A DNA stretch of 64,000 nucleotides from Caprimulgus europaeus (GCA_907165065.1 OU015525.1:54011537-54075536); one strand, 5' to 3'; positions 11,703-26,300 are shown, counted from the stretch's first letter. Numbers and translations are program-made. The notes: generated from the sequence alone by a model not told the origin.

Positions 11703-13572
11703 ATCAAATATTTAATGTAGGAGTAATGTAGGACCCAAAATGTCCCTGAGTTACCAGCTTTAAGGAAAATACTATATTTAGAACCATGAAAAATAGCATT
11801 CTATCTAGTAATGTGTATCAAATATTTAAAAGATTGAAAGACGGATTTTAGTGAATTATTTTTTTTAAAAAGGAGACTTAATACAGTGGTGACAGTGAAC
11901 ATCATTACAGGAAGCCTATTGTAATAGAAACAAGCAGGCATAATTAAAAAATCTAGATTTTTTTTAAATGCAAATTCAACAAAATTATATGTTGTTAGAG
12001 GTATAAAAATCGCTGCTTTTCCTCATGTGGAACCTCTGCCTGAATACCTTTTAGAAAAATTGACAAAAGACTGCACAGATTAAGCTGTCAGACAGTAATC
12101 ACTGTTAAGCTTCTTACCTGACCTTACTACAAAATTGGTATTGAAATGCTTTGTTTTTAAAAAAAAAACACCTAAATGAGATATGGTGTAAAAGAAAAGT
12201 TAAAATGAATGGTAACCTACTGATACTGTTTTGAAAACTATTTTATTATAAGAGGGTAAAATGTTATGAAAAAGTATGGATTGATTTTTTATAAAGCTAA
12301 CTACGTTTTAGTTGGTTTAGCCAATGCCTGTCTTCAGGGATCAGAATGTTTTAGTTAATATGTTAATGTTTTTACGGATGTTAGGCTTTATGTACATAGA
12401 AACACACAGTGGTGAATCATCTTTCTGCTTACAAACATGCTTGCATGTCTAGTTATGTTGCTGAGGGATATATTCACTGTATACATGCAATTCATGATTA
12501 AATGTATGCACATACATAACTTCATCAGCTGTAATGGGATTTGTGCAGGTGTATTCAAAGGTGGAAAAGAATCGTTTGGCCAGACTTTCTAAGGTAGGCA
12601 GGACTGTGCAAGTCTCTGAACATCAAGAGAACCTAGCATTCCAACAATGAGGAGAATATTGAGAAGAAGATTCTGGTATCTCCTTATACTGTTTATCTAA
12701 TACGTCTGAAAGCAGAGGTGGAGTTAAATCAGAAACTTGATTTAATTAATTTTTGAGTAAAAGATACCAACAGACTGATGCAACCAAATCGTCCCTTATT
12801 CTAAAGACAGTCCTGTTAGGTGGCTGACTATGAGCAGATACCTAGTGTCTGAAGATTTGTTTGCCAATACTTCTTCTCCCCTGATGTCTGCTTAGAAGCC
12901 TAAAATGTATTACAAAGCTTTTTATAAATATGACTGGTAAACTACCTGGAGGCCAACAAATATACACAGTGAATCATGGGAACATTTTACCTATTTTAAA
13001 TGTATACTTCAGTTGAAATACAAAAGTACCCTTCAGATATATTGTAGATAACTGAAGGAGCTCACAGAATAAGATCCAGACAACTTAGATTAAATTTAGG
13101 TATCTGTGTTTCATAGGTTGATTTGGGCTATTGGTGATGTCTCAGTAGGCACCTCTCTGGCTGATCTATGTGCTCTCAAGGTAATATATCCAGCAGAGCT
13201 CCAAATCATCAAAGCTTGAGAAGTGAGGTGTCTAGCTCCTGCCTATGCCCTGTTGCAAGCCAAAGCTTAGACAAAGAGACATCTAAACCTTAGCTGTACG
13301 TACATCAACTATTCTGATCTGAAAAGCGTGGCCAGTAAAGCTGCGCTTACACAAACATATGGCATGAAAACTACGGTGCTGATGACATTCACCTTTCAGA
13401 GAAAGGCTTAGCAGGTGAGCACTAACTTAGTAAGAGAGAGGCCTGAGTAGTGGAGATTTCAGCCTGAGAGATTCCCCGATTCATGCTGATCTGCCTGCAG
13501 GGGAGTGACTCAGGCACAGAGCCACAGCAAGAGCTGAATGCTCCTTCCATTCATCTGTCACCTGCCACTGGG

Positions 13573-13955
13573 CAGAAAAAGTTGGGTACTCAGAGTAAGA
13601 AATACTAGACGCAGAGGTGAGACTGAGCTTTCTGTCTGGGAGCAGGGATGCAGTCTCAGGACTGCACATTAAGTCCATCTATCTGGTGGGATGAAGACCC
13701 TGGCACCTCCTCCTGAAAGAAAGTGTCTGCTGCTGTAGTCTTAAGGCTGCCTCTATAAACAATGGCTACCAGCTGAAGAGCTTGCCCTGGAAAGAGCAAC
13801 CTTGTTCCTAGGTCTGACTCAGGCTTATATACTTGCAGTTTTGCCTCACCCAAGGTGTGTGTCTTCAACTCTAGACTGAAGTAGCTGGAACTCTTGTTGT
13901 TGCTTTCCTTCTGGCACTACCAGTCCTTTCACCTCTGAGTACCCAACTTTTTCTG
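13573..13955. repeat. Element bounded by perfect 23-bp inverted repeats
   Basis: The left arm at 13573-13595 begins CAGAAAAAGTTGGG and is the exact reverse complement of the right arm at 13933-13955, which ends CCCAACTTTTTCTG. The 337-bp interior encodes nothing recognisable. The CAG...CTG ends recall hAT-type DNA transposons. The adjacent 8-mers (CCACTGGG left, TTGTTAAG right) do not match, so no target duplication supports that reading. Confidence 0.7.
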
Positions 13956-14644
13956 TTGTTAAGAGTCTCATAACTTAGTCTGTTTTTTGGGGCCAGGCAT
14001 TTGTTTTAGTGCCTCAAGGACACAGCCTTTTAATATATGTGGTGGGAAAAACTGTGCGTTGAAGTATCAAGTATTAAAGTATTCATTGATATTGTGAAAT
14101 TAAGTGCAAATCCAATTATTTTACCAATATTTAAATGAAAAAAAAGCCTTTAGGTGAAGAAATGACATAATGACAAATTATACCATTTTGCTGCTCTATC
14201 ACCATTACAGGTCCATAGTTGTAGGAATAAAGGGATTAGTCCTTTGAGCAAGGTTTAATTTAAATTTGATAAAAATAGTCAACATCCAGTGAGAAAATGT
14301 GCCCTTTTTTTTTTTTTTAATTCACTGCAAAGCTAAACTGGCATTAGCAATGGTGGACATAAGAAATTAGTTAAAAAAAAAAAAAGAGTAGGAACAGTCT
14401 TACAAGTAGGAGTAAAATACAGAAATAGTGTAAGTCCATTTTAACCAGGCAAAACACTTCTTTTTTTCATGTGTTCTGCAGGATCCATGGAAGAACTTAT
14501 TTCATTACAGAACATCAGCCACTTAGCTATCTAATAACTAAACACTGCAAAAAAATTATAAGAATCTAACACAGACTGCAGAGTCTCCAATAGTGTGGTA
14601 TTATTTTGAATAAAACTTGAGTGAGATTTTTGAAAATCCAGTTA

Positions 14645-14920
14645 AGAATCATAGAAATACAGAAAACAGAGTTAAAGGGAGGTGCAAGAGGTCATTTAGT
14701 TCACATATCTGCAGCAAAACAGGATCAGCTGTATGTAAAATATAGTTGCAATATAGTTGTCCAACCTGTCTTTTCAAATGTCAAAAAAAAGTTATGACCC
14801 ACTCTCCCACCAGCAGACCTAACAACACTTACAATCAGAAAGAGAGATTCTTTTGGGCAATATGTAACCTGAATTTCTTTACTCATAAAAGTTCAGATAT
14901 TTGGTAGTGTAATCTTCTTC
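14645..14920 (-). mobile_element. Old CR1-like fragment
   Basis: The stretch starts GAATCATAGAAATACAG and then AGAGGTCATTTAGTTCA, like the reverse complement of an old CR1 3' end. It continues with weak similarity through the GTCCAACCTGTCTTTTCAAA block. It is highly diverged and its edges are uncertain. Confidence 0.5.
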
Positions 14921-16127
14921 TGTCTTCTGTTATAATTAGAAGGGTTAGTTGAGTGATTTTTAAGACTCTTTCAGTTCACATTTATGGATGAGGAGTTGTA
15001 GAGGATCTGCTTATATCTACCAAAATAATGTCAGGGTTTATCTAGATGGTATCAAAGTTTTTATTACTAATTGTCAGGACTTTATTGATGTTATATTAGA
15101 TGGGTCATATAAAAACCAATTTTCTTTAAGTAAGAGGTTTTAGGAAATTACAAGTGTTGAAGGTGTGTAATGCTGACACTTAGATGTCTCTATGTATTGT
15201 TTTATGTGTCTTCCTCATTAAAATGATATGGAATAAATGTAGCAAAAAGAATGTCAATTATCACTTTCTGTAATAAGTGTTGGAATTACTCACACACAAA
15301 CGAAACCTTAAAAGTAAAAAGGAAGGATGAATCATTTTTACTTTTAAATTTTTAAATGAATTTCTTATTTTTAAATTCTCATCACAGTGCATGGAAATTA
15401 GTAATTAATAGAAGAAATCTGGATCAAGTTTTAATGTGAACTCACATTAACATTTCTAATGAAAACTAAAAATACTATTTGAATCAAAGAAGGAACTGAG
15501 GATACAATATATACTCTGCATATATTACTTAACATTTTATCTCTCCTTTCCTCCAAATGAGAATCTGACCTAGGTACAATATTATAACCTGAAAAATTCC
15601 AAATTAGCAATTACAATAGCTAAGCTTCAGACTAAAATACAAGCTTTACCACTTTCTGAAAAATTTGCCTTAAGCTGCCCTTATCTTTTATGGATAATTT
15701 TATTCAGAGAAAGTGTAGTTATAGTGGAGTCAGCTGGAACTGGGGGCTACACGTTCTGTTATTTGCTTATCTGTTTTTACCCGGTGGTTTTGTTATTGTT
15801 GCTGATCAAAACCAACAGTGAAATGAATTCAAAAAACGACACTGGTAAAGCAGCGTCTTGAAGGAATTAATGTAAGCCTGAACTCATCCCTTAGAGTTGT
15901 AATCTAGCTGCTTCTAAGTCTCTGTATCTATAAAAGTAATAACTCATACCAGTTATGGCTGAGTTTCTGTGTCACTTCATGGGATTCAGTATTTGAAGAG
16001 TATAAGAGAGTAAGATAGCTTATCATAAAAAGTCTGACAGTGCATACGTCAGAAGGGTTTACTGGATAAAGATGCAATCTCTGTCCATCTGCTTAAGGCA
16101 GTTTATAACTTTCTTATTCTTTTGCAG

Positions 16128-16329
16128 ATCACCTACAAAGCAGTGAGTTCCTTTGACCCAGAGATAGATCTATCCAATCAAAGTGGACGAGTTTCAAAGC
16201 TAGGAAATGAAACACACTATCTCTTTTTTGGACTGTATCCTGGCACTACTTACTCTTTTACCATCAGAGCCAGCACAGCTAAAGGCTTTGGACCTCCAAT
16301 CACAAATCAGTTCACCACTAAAATATCAG
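16128..16329 (+). CDS. PTPRM: PTPRM exon: second half of fibronectin repeat 3
   Basis: This 202-nt exon starts in phase 0 and ends in phase 1. The acceptor is TTTTGCAG at 16127 and the donor is CAG|GTACTT at 16330. It encodes [20 protein letters not shown] through FTTKIS. It includes the typical FN3 end signature: a tyrosine-corner-like [15 protein letters not shown] followed by GFGPP. Sequons NQS and NET are present. Together with 10971-11080 it forms a complete FN3-3, which is split by a phase 0 intron, unlike FN3-2. Confidence 0.97.
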
Positions 16330-19300
16330 GTACTTGATTAAATAATATTATTGTTTGCTTATGATAATGGCATGGGTAGTTCTTTTGTTGTTTACTTCTT
16401 CTTTAGGATTTAACAATCAGAAAATTGAAAAAGTAAAATACATGTTCATCCCTGAAGGTGTCAAGGTGACATACATTAACATATCTGAAAAGCTTCCAAG
16501 TGCTTACATATCAGTTTGCACTTTGAAATTCCTATTCACAATTGTAACTTATCACCCAAAAAACCCTATGCATTATGTGCCTGCAGTCAGTGCCAGCTGC
16601 TGTTGCAACATTTAGCATAGAGTTTTTTGGACATGAAGATGAAGGTTGCATTCAGAGCTTAGTCAGCCTTGACATGATTCTAAATTAGTACAGTAACGGT
16701 GCTGGAAAATCTCTTTAATGAACCATGAACAACTGAGAGTAGAGCAGAAATACTGTATGTCTAGTGCTCGCTTAGAACATGTAGCTAGCTGCCAGCTTGT
16801 CTACCTTCCTAGCAGGCGTGTGGACTGAAGTGGATATGAAACTGTATTAGACAAAAACATCAGGTCTAGTGGTTTTCAGATAACAGCAGCATGACTCTGT
16901 CACTTCTTCAGGTCCATGAACAATATTTTAAAGCCCTCCCAGAGGCAGAGGAACACTTCATTTCTCTAGCTGAGGGGATGCAATAATATTGCATACTCTA
17001 AAATGCCTATGTAATTGATGACAAAATGTTTTGCAAAGTTACTTTTACAAGGTTTACTCTTCACTTCTCTACGGTCTTCTTGGGAATTAAACTGTCAATT
17101 GAACTATGGCCCTTTGCTAATATTTACAGAAAATTACCCTGTCTGTGGTCAGCTTTGCTTTTCAGAAAGGATAAAGGAAGGCATTTGGATACAAAATATT
17201 CTTTGTCTTTTACTCTCATTCTTTGTACTTTTCCCCATAACTCATTTTTTGTCCTCGCTAGAATGAAAAAAAGTAACAAGCGTTAATCATAAATAGAGCA
17301 ATTTCTTTTTTTCTTATTATAGAAAAAGGCGGTTAATGCAGGGTTCAATTATTGCCAATACAGGTGTTTGTAGAGAAAAAAACAAAGTTGTTGATTTTCA
17401 AGTTAGAAAATTATTCTTTATAGAAAGTGTAAACATAATTAACAGTGGTCAGTAACGATGGGGTTAATTTTCCATCCCCATTCCTATACAGCGCAGAAAC
17501 TTTTTCTGTCAGGAATCAACTTCTGATGCAGCAAGACTTGATACGAGTTAGGATGGCAGAATCAGCCCTTGTTAGAATGAGGAAGGAAGGAGACCATTGA
17601 GGGTGGATGAGAATCTGAGCATTTGGGAATAGTGCTGGATCTTAAATTGTTGTTCTTTTCTAAATTTGATATGTCACCAATGTACACTCATTAGTGTAAA
17701 CAGACATTGCAGGCATGCTTGGGGATGAGACTAACCTCCAAGTTGCCATGCAGTAAGGTTCTGCAAGCTGTCTTGTCTGCACCCCACTCTCTCGTTACTT
17801 CGTGTTAGGCACTGTACTAACAGGGAATGTTTGTGATTTGTGTTTGGATAGTTAATGCCAATCTCTCGATGAGTTCAAAATAGAAGCAGAATGTGTACAT
17901 TTCTTAGTATCATTGAAAAATTGCAACTGAAATTCTAGCTTTTGAATACGATGCCCTCTTTGCAGTGCCATTGTCTCACTGTAAGGCTTTGAGGCTCTTG
18001 GTGTGGCCAGTGCTCTCTATTTTAGAGAGATGTAAAATGAAAAATTTGAACATTCACAGATAAAAGATTTCAGTATTTTTTAGAACACATGAGATGGCAA
18101 CAGTGCATTCTGACAAATTTCTGAATTGTCTCATTGCATTTTAATTTTTCTGACTGCATTTTCATTTGAATAAATTACTCTAAATTTCCCATCTTAAGTG
18201 TTTGAGTAGTACTGTGCTGTACTGTAAATAGTTGCCATGTTTCATTCTACAGTAGTGTGATTGGCACTGATTGATGAAGTGATCTGTATGTAAATACATA
18301 CTACCAAAAGCAGAGCTCACAGCAGTGCCTGTTATCAAAACTGATAGGCACTCTATTAGAAGACTGTTTTCTGTTGCATATCACTTTGTTAAAAGTCAGC
18401 TATGCTGGCTGAAATTTTGTATGCTGCCTTTCATACTAAGAAGAATTTTATCCATTTCAAGAATACAACTGACATAATGAAAAATTCTGGTGACTGATAC
18501 ATTACTGAAGTGCTTTCAAACACTGGATTTAAATATTTAGCAAGAAGAGAGACATTACTCTAAGCCATCACTTTGAAAATCTGTACAGATTTGGGCAATT
18601 TGGAAATGTCGCTGTTTGCACACAAATGGTGGAGAAACTTGACAGAATTGAGCACCAGTCGCCACAGATGCCATACTCACAAGATAGTTTTAAATTCTCC
18701 GAGCTTTTAGAGCCTTGCCTGTGTGTTCATCAGCTTAGTGTGGCCCAACACAGTCAGACAGTCTCTAAAGGCCTAACCTTTTAGTGCATCTGAGCTTTCT
18801 GCTGCTGAAGACCAGGTTGTGCAGCTGCAAAAACTGTCAACAAAAAGAATATGTTCTGTTTTCTGTGCTTATTGATAAGCTCCTCTTTACATATAAGCAC
18901 TGTAGAGAGGGAAGAGTCCTAATCTAGACAGGAGAAAAGTGTGAGAATAGATAATGTCCAGGTATCTGTGGAGAAGAGAAAAAGTAGCCATGACTAAAAG
19001 GAGGGACTAGGAGAACCACAACTCATATCCTGGACAGGAAGACGGTTTTGGTGGAAGGTGACTAAGATTAGTAAAGAGTGCAAGTAGGGACCTAGGAGTC
19101 ATAAATTAGGAAGATTATAAGGTGTGTTAAGATGCTGGTGAAGACCAAGGGCAAGAAATGCACGTTGTTGGAGCTGCTGAATTTTCTAGAGGAGCCTAGA
19201 GTTCGATATTATCTGTATGTGGAGCATGATACACTCTGAATAACTTCATCAGTATGGTACACAAAGTATCCAGTGACTGGAAGTGTAAGCCAAAGAAATA

Positions 19301-20261
19301 GAGATGCCAAACAGGTGTCCATATTCAACCTGAAGTATAATTAGCCACTGGAAGAACCAGCTAAAGAAAGTATCTTCTTTGTCACCAAATGTATTTTCTT
19401 CTCCAAGTAGGAATTAGTTTAGGGAAGTTCAGTGCCCAGCATTATTCCTGTGGTCAGAAAAGATCATTGCACTTGTTGCTTCTATATCCTTTAAATCTGT
19501 TAACTCTGTATCATCATTAACAGCTGGACAGTGAAGACTCTACAGACTGCTAAACAAACAGTTAATCCAAAATAATGATTAAAAGCTGACTAGATGGTAG
19601 CACTAAAAAGATTAGCAACAGTAAAAGACAATAACTGAGGCATCATTTGTTTTAATCACAACTCTAATTACTTAATGAAGACACAGTTTGCAAAAGTGCT
19701 ATCGAGTGTGACTTCAAACTAAGATAAGATCTCATGGTGATAATCCTGCTTCATTATTGTAAATTATGTCTGTGGTGGACAATAGACCCAGGACAGTTAC
19801 AACACTACCTAAAATTCCAGAAATGACAAATTCTGAGAGTGCATCCTCATACCACTGGCATACTGAGAGAACTGGTCTCAGTTTCAAAAACTATAGTCAC
19901 TTTAGCATGCACATTTGCCGATGCCCTTCTTGAGATAACTTTTATTTTCCAAGTCATGGATTCTTAATACTTTCCGCAAACTTACTCTTACTAGTATCTG
20001 TTTCCTATCTTGAAACTGGCAGTGGGCTGGGATTTCTTTGGTTGGTTGGTTGGTTGGTTGGTTGGTTGGTTGGTTTTTTTTTACTTTTTTTTCCCAGTTG
20101 TCTCACACTTGCTTTGTAACAGAAAGCATCTTAGACCTATAATATGGTCTTTATATTTTAAGAAGTCTTTAAAAATTACCTGTTCAAATAAAGATACAAC
20201 TCTTGAAAGAAGAAATACATGAATAATGATTATTTTTGCCTCTTTTGTTTTCTTATTCTAG
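16330..20261 (+). other. PTPRM: Intron (3.9 kb)
   Basis: This phase 1 intron is mostly unique AT-rich sequence. A weak CR1-like stretch near 19315-19400 was not strong enough to call. A (GGTT)n microsatellite lies about 190 bases before the acceptor. Confidence 0.93.
20040..20075 (+). repeat. (GGTT)9 microsatellite
   Basis: Nine perfect GGTT units are followed by a T run. They lie upstream of the pyrimidine tract of the next exon. In the transcript the run is G/U-rich, a composition bound by some splicing factors, but any role is speculative. Confidence 0.97.
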
Positions 20262-20364
20262 CACCTTCTATGCCACCATATGAACTTGAAACACCTTTGA
20301 ATCAAACTGACAGCACTGTGACAGTCTTGCTGAAACCTGCACAGAGCAGAGGCGCTCCTGTCAG
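20262..20364 (+). CDS. PTPRM: PTPRM exon: first part of fibronectin repeat 4
   Basis: This 103-nt exon completes an Ala codon (G|CA), encodes [16 protein letters not shown] through SRGAPV, and ends with AG of a Ser codon (phase 2). The acceptor is TTATTCTAG at 20261 and the donor is CAG|GTATTG at 20365. It starts FN3-4, the membrane-proximal fibronectin module. One sequon, NQT, is present. The next exon is 28.6 kb away, the longest intron in the window. Confidence 0.96.
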
Positions 20365-23300
20365 GTATTGGGGAAAAAATTTTTATAAAATTAAAACCAA
20401 ATTGATTAATTTCTTGAACATGTTTTCTGGGGATTTTCTACACAACAATCAGTGTCTAAATTCATGTCTACATTAGCTCTAATTAAATTAAATAACTGAA
20501 GAAAATGAAAGTGCTTTGATGTTGAGGGTTCGTGTATTGTTTAAAGGATTTGATCCAGATGCGAGTGGCTTGTTCTTTGAAGATAAGGAACAAAGCTGTA
20601 GTTCTGTTGTGTGGGTGGCTTCTTTAAGGTAATTGCTTACTGCAGTGTTATAAGTTCAAGGGCACATCAAATTTTTTATGCTGAGCTACTGTCTTTAATA
20701 TTCACTCTTCTTGTTTACTTCACAGATTTAAGATAATCAACTCTTAGTAAGTTAGTCAATTTAAACATGTAATGTAACATTCAGAAAGTATTTACATTTA
20801 ATTAACCATGATAACAGAAATAGAAAAAAAAAAAAAAAAAACAACCTGGAAAACCAGTAGCTCAGATTCTTTAGTGTTATATAGTACCCGTTAATATTTC
20901 CAATTTGCAGAGGTTTGTTTCACCTCCAAATACACAGTACTGTGCAAGTCCTTCATTGATTAGAAAAGATGCTTGCTTTTCAGTGAAGAAAACAGAGGAA
21001 TGGTTAGATTATTTTGAATGAGGACCAATAGTGAGCTCAATATTCTGAATAAATGAAAGTACTGATGGGAGAAATACAGATGTTTTTTCAGATGTTTAGG
21101 ATAATTTTCCTTTTGGCTAAACATGTCTCATCCGAAATGGTTAATTCTTTTGTTACTGTAGGAAGTAACATCTATAGTGTATGACTATGATGCTAAGGTT
21201 TTTGGTAATTTCTGTCCATCTGGGAAGTACAGACCTGGTATACTTTTATATGCATTAATGAAAATAAATGGTCGTTGGCTTTCTTCAGATTATTCAATGT
21301 TTCATATAGTTAGGTTTTTTTACTATGCAACATATTCACTGTTGCATTATACATTATATATATGTAGGTCTACATTTAGGAAATGCCATCCTGTTGATCA
21401 TTCAGACAACTTTTTTAAAACAAAATGTAACACTTTGGGGAAGTCTGAACCAGCTAATAAAAAAAACCAGGAAGCGATTAAAGCAGATTTAATGAAACTG
21501 TTTGATTTAGCAGATTAGGTAAGAAAGAGAATGATCTGTTGTTTGTTTTACTTTATCTTGCAAAGCTGTAGTGTAGTTCTTCTGAATTCAAGAATCTGGA
21601 TTAAAATAATACCATCTGAAGTCATTGTTGTTTAAACACAAACATATTAGACTATTAATAAAAAAACAGTTCCATTCCTTTTATCTGCATCATGAACTAA
21701 AGATGATTGACTCCTATAGCAGTAGTGACATATCAGAAACTTCACTGACAACAGAAAGCAGATAGTTAGGAGATTAAAGTGTGCCAAGTAAGGGAATCAG
21801 TGGTTAGGAAAATAGGAGGAGAGATTCAAAGTAACATGAAGCTATAGAACTGACAGATGAACACAAAGCAGCAAATTTACCGAGGTCCTTTGCAACAGGT
21901 CTTAAAATAAAATGAATGCTGACTGCAAACTCCAAATGTAAATACTAAGTGAAGCAGAATGAAAATTTAAGTAAGAATTTCTTGAAACTTTTAACATTTC
22001 ATTGTGCATTACACTGTCAAATTGCATAGCTTTCAGAACACATCCTGCGTATGGATTTTATCATCTTAATCTGTATTCATTGCATGTTAAAAGTTTAGTC
22101 ATACTTCATTTATGCACACCACTAAGCAAGATTCCTTGTCTGTTGATTCCACTACAACTACCAGCTTGGTTAATGCAGATTTTTGGAACTGCACTAAACT
22201 TACAGTGTAAATGATTGTTGTTGTTTTATTGATCAACACATCAGCTATGTCACATAAAATTCTTTAATTCCTGAGACTGGTAAGAAGGGCAGGAATTATA
22301 CCATTCAAATCAACAAAGCTAACACCTGAGGTAATTCAGAATTGCAGCTTTTTTCTGTTATTGAATTCTTTTTCTCTACTTAAATATGAACAGTCCTGAT
22401 ATTTTATACCTAATTTAGAATCCACACACAACCACCATTACATAAAAGGAGGACAACGCTGATTTTTTAAATGTTGATTCAAAAAGCAGACTTTATAGAA
22501 AATGTTCAGGAAGCTCTGTTTACAATGATAAAGTACATATTAATCATGAAGGCCAAATGGCATTCTGGGTTGTTTTAGAATTCATAAGACTGGACATGAT
22601 TAAAATGTATTTTGTCAGAGTTTTAATACAACAAATACTGCTAGCTTTGTCTTCAATTTCAAGTCCAGCATGTTTTATGGCTGTTGCTGTGTTGTATTTC
22701 AAGGAGATTATTTTGGAATTATATACGTTTAGAGCAGTAATACATTCAGTAATGATGAATGTATGCACTTCTTTAACAGCTGGCTAAGCTATTCTGATTT
22801 TTAGAATGATTGTAATTTGCAAGGCTTTTTTTTTATTTAAGATGACAGCTCTTTGGAAATTGTGTAATGTATGTCTTGTTGCAGATATTGTCTTTCTTTC
22901 AAAGATATGTGTATGTAAGAGTCAGTAAAGTTTTAAAGAATTTGCATACAAAGCATACAAATGCAAATATTTTTTCTACAAGGGCTCCAAAATCTGTTGA
23001 GGAACTGACACTTCCAAGGCAGTATCCTTTGTACTTTTTACTTCTTCAGGGCAAGTTAGCCTAAAGGTTAAGAGACCCTGGGCCCAAATTGTCTGCAGGT
23101 GCATAGATAGGTCAGTTCCATTTACTTGAACTAAGGAATGTTAATTTATTGCAAAGATCTAGCTGCTGCACTGGAATGGAAAATGTAATACTCAGTATTT
23201 ACTGTTATTTATGTATTCATCTATGTTAGAAAGAGCTGTAGATTGTTTGCCATATTCCATTATAAAAGGTTCTTGTGAGCTTCTCTGGAAAAGTTTTCCT

Positions 23301-26300
23301 GCAAGCTTTTAGCTTCCGTGAACAGAAGCAAGTTTTCTTTGTCACATAGATTTCCATTCAGTCTTGCAGTGATAAAGGCTGAGTGTTTCCACTTCTTTTA
23401 CCTCACTTACATAAACAGCAAAATGCTGTCACCGTATCACCTTCCTCCTGCTGTAAACACTGCAAAGATTTTGGCCCAGATAACAGCAGAACCACCTGTC
23501 ACTAGGGAGCAGCAGACTGGGGAAAGGAGCAAGTAGGATAAGAGAGGGCAAGGTAATCCAGGCTGTATTCTCCCTCCAGGTCTCTTATATTACATTACAG
23601 AGCTTCTCTCAGATGGATTTGCCCCATGAAGCCCTTCTAATCAGTTAATGGCCCATTCAGCCACCCTTTCTGTTCTTACAGACACCACAGATAGCTGGTA
23701 CTTTGCTCTTCCAGCCTAAAGTGAGAGAATAGGAGGGCCAAGCACATCAGCCAGCAAAGCCCTGTGGATACAATCATTTGCATTTGGGATGCCAGAGTAC
23801 TTCCTGTGCTGAGTATGTGGGATCAGTCTTGCAGCACCTGAGGCTGCAAAGCCCAAACAGGATGAGAGGGAGAGAGAGAATTGCATCACTTGCCAAGTAG
23901 TATAATTTAAAGTACTTTAAAGAAAACATGCCAAAAGAAGCAGATAAACTTTGAATTGTGTCAGTTGAAAGCTGAGAGTGTGCTAGAGTGAAGGCAGTCT
24001 GTGTACTCTCAATGCATCCCCCTTATCATCAGTGTGCCCAACTTCTTCAACATGCAGATTGGGTGCCCTAAGTAAGAACAACTCTACTGGGAAAATAAAG
24101 CAAGCATCTCTACTTGAAGTCCTTAATTTTGAAATGTACTTTTAGTCTCTCTTCCCTGAAGAAGTAAGGCATGTTATATTTCAGCCCAAAAGGCCATATT
24201 AAGTTGTTAAGTATTTTGAAGTGCAGCTGAAAACTACCGTAGAAATTTCAAACTGCATGTTATCTAAAGTGATAAGCACTTCTTTCTACTACTTCATCAG
24301 GTAAACACTTCATGATGCATTCAGATTGTCTAAATTCCATGGAGATTTACATTTTTTATTGGCCTAATCCAGACCTTTAAAGGCACCCTGTAAATACTTG
24401 GTTCATTGTCACAGGTGGAATTAAGGCCATCTGCACATGGTGCCTGGAATAGAAACAGCATGATTCAGGGGAAGATGCATGGTGTAAAGAAAACTTTGTC
24501 AGCCCAAGTCCAGGGAGTATGTCCATTCTGTATGTGGCTTAGCTGTTTCAACAGCACTCATAATATAATGATTATTAAATGAATGACAGAGGACACCTAA
24601 CTCTTACCCACTGACTAGCTGTAGGAAGAAGTAAGATAAACTGAGGTGGTCACCTTTGAAATACAAAGACTTGTATGTAATGCAACAGTTCCCCACTGGA
24701 ACCACCATGCACTGCAAATGAAGTAGGCGTCATAGTTGCCTTCTGATCCCTGCCACACACATTGTGATGTAGGAGGATGTGTCTTAGGGCCTCATCTCTT
24801 TCTTTCAGCATGGCTGGTGCCCTGAGTATCAGCCTTCTATGTGTCTGGCCATCCTGTCTGCTTTGTCGCTGTGTGATAAGTGAACAAATGAGTTTTGAAA
24901 TGGGAGAATGCTGATTTACAAAATAAGAGATGCTTTAGTGATCTGTGTGGGCAAAAACATGGCAACAGCACATGCAAAGAAAAGCATTGCAATATCAGTA
25001 TTTTTAGCTCTGTCCTCTCACAGTTCCTACCTAGCACATTATGTCATGCTAGCATGTTATTGTAATTTTCTTCTACTCCCAGTGACATTACACAGTAATG
25101 CAGTAATGAGAATAAAGAAAATCTTATGCAGACACAGCTGAGGAGAAAAATATCAAAACTGTGCATTAACCAGGGAAGATTTGGAAAACTTCCAAATAAA
25201 ATGTAAAGTGAACTTTGGCCTTTCAAGAGCTCACTGATAAAACAGTCTAGGTATTTGGTGGATTTATGGTAAAGAAATGCTTACATTGAATTAATGTTAC
25301 TATGCATGTTCAAGTAATATTACTAGCTCACTAGTATTCTGAAATGTCATGTTCAAAATATAGCCTTTTGAAATATTGTGAGACCACAAGATCTGAAGAC
25401 CATGAAGGGGACTTACTGTCCATTCTTTGCTTGCCACGAGCAACCTTTCTCTTTTTTAAGGGTCTGTAAACATAAAGACTTGAATTGTATGCTGTAGGGT
25501 CAGCTTTTGCCTGCAAACTATATTTCCAAATCATAGTTTTACAACCTGTAAGGCAGCCAGTAAACTTGTTTGAGGATGTCTGTGATACAGAAAGGATGAG
25601 GTTTTATTAATGCCCATAATTGTAACTTCTTTATAGCAACAAATGTAATTATTTAAAGCAGAAGGGTCAATTTCAGTTTTATTGAGGGAACAGTACAATA
25701 ATTGCTTATACTATAAAATGCTATAATTCTTTTTTGTTATGCAGTACAACTTGTCCTTGGATTTTTACTGTGACTTGAGTTAGAATTTATGGTTTGTGTT
25801 GCCTGGGCAAGCATGGTGCGGCTTAACATGTCCTGCAGGCTTGTTCAGAAATTTCCATGGTCCTTTTACTGTGACTTCTCACAGAGTCCCTGGGTCAAAG
25901 GAGCATTGATTGATCTTGATTTCTTTAAGTAGTAATTCGTGTCACTGAGAACCCAGCACATAATGCTATTTGTCATTTAGCAATGTGATTAGTAAAAATA
26001 AAGCTATGATAAATAAAGCAAGCTAAAGCAATTCCAAAATAAAAGAGATAATAGATTATTCCATATCTCTGAAGAGATTATTTTTCAGTTTCATAACTCA
26101 CCAGTACTTTCTCTTCATTTTTGGATATAATTAACAACTGAAAAAAATGCTGCACTGTTATAAAGCTCTGCTTTTTGCTTTTTTTTTTTTTTCTTCTACA
26201 TACTGGCCTTAAGTAGGATGCAGTGGAGACCATATCTTTGCGTAGTTCCTAGTGATAGCTTTCTCTGTACTGCTTACCTCTCATTCTCACTGCGTGATAG

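Larger units (their letters stand above)
11081..16127 (+). other. PTPRM: Intron (5.0 kb)
   Basis: This is a phase 0 intron. It holds a CR1 copy at 11208-11702, a perfect 23-bp inverted repeat spanning 13573-13955, and an old CR1-like piece at 14645-14920. Between these lies AT-rich unique sequence in which I see no gene. Confidence 0.93.

Noticed and set aside
19315..19400. Weak CR1-like wording (AGCCACTGGAAGAACCAG)
   Set aside because: Too short and diverged to call without an alignment.
21177..21518. 113-residue + strand open frame in the large intron
   Set aside because: Length is within chance expectation for AT-rich DNA; no domain and no splice context.
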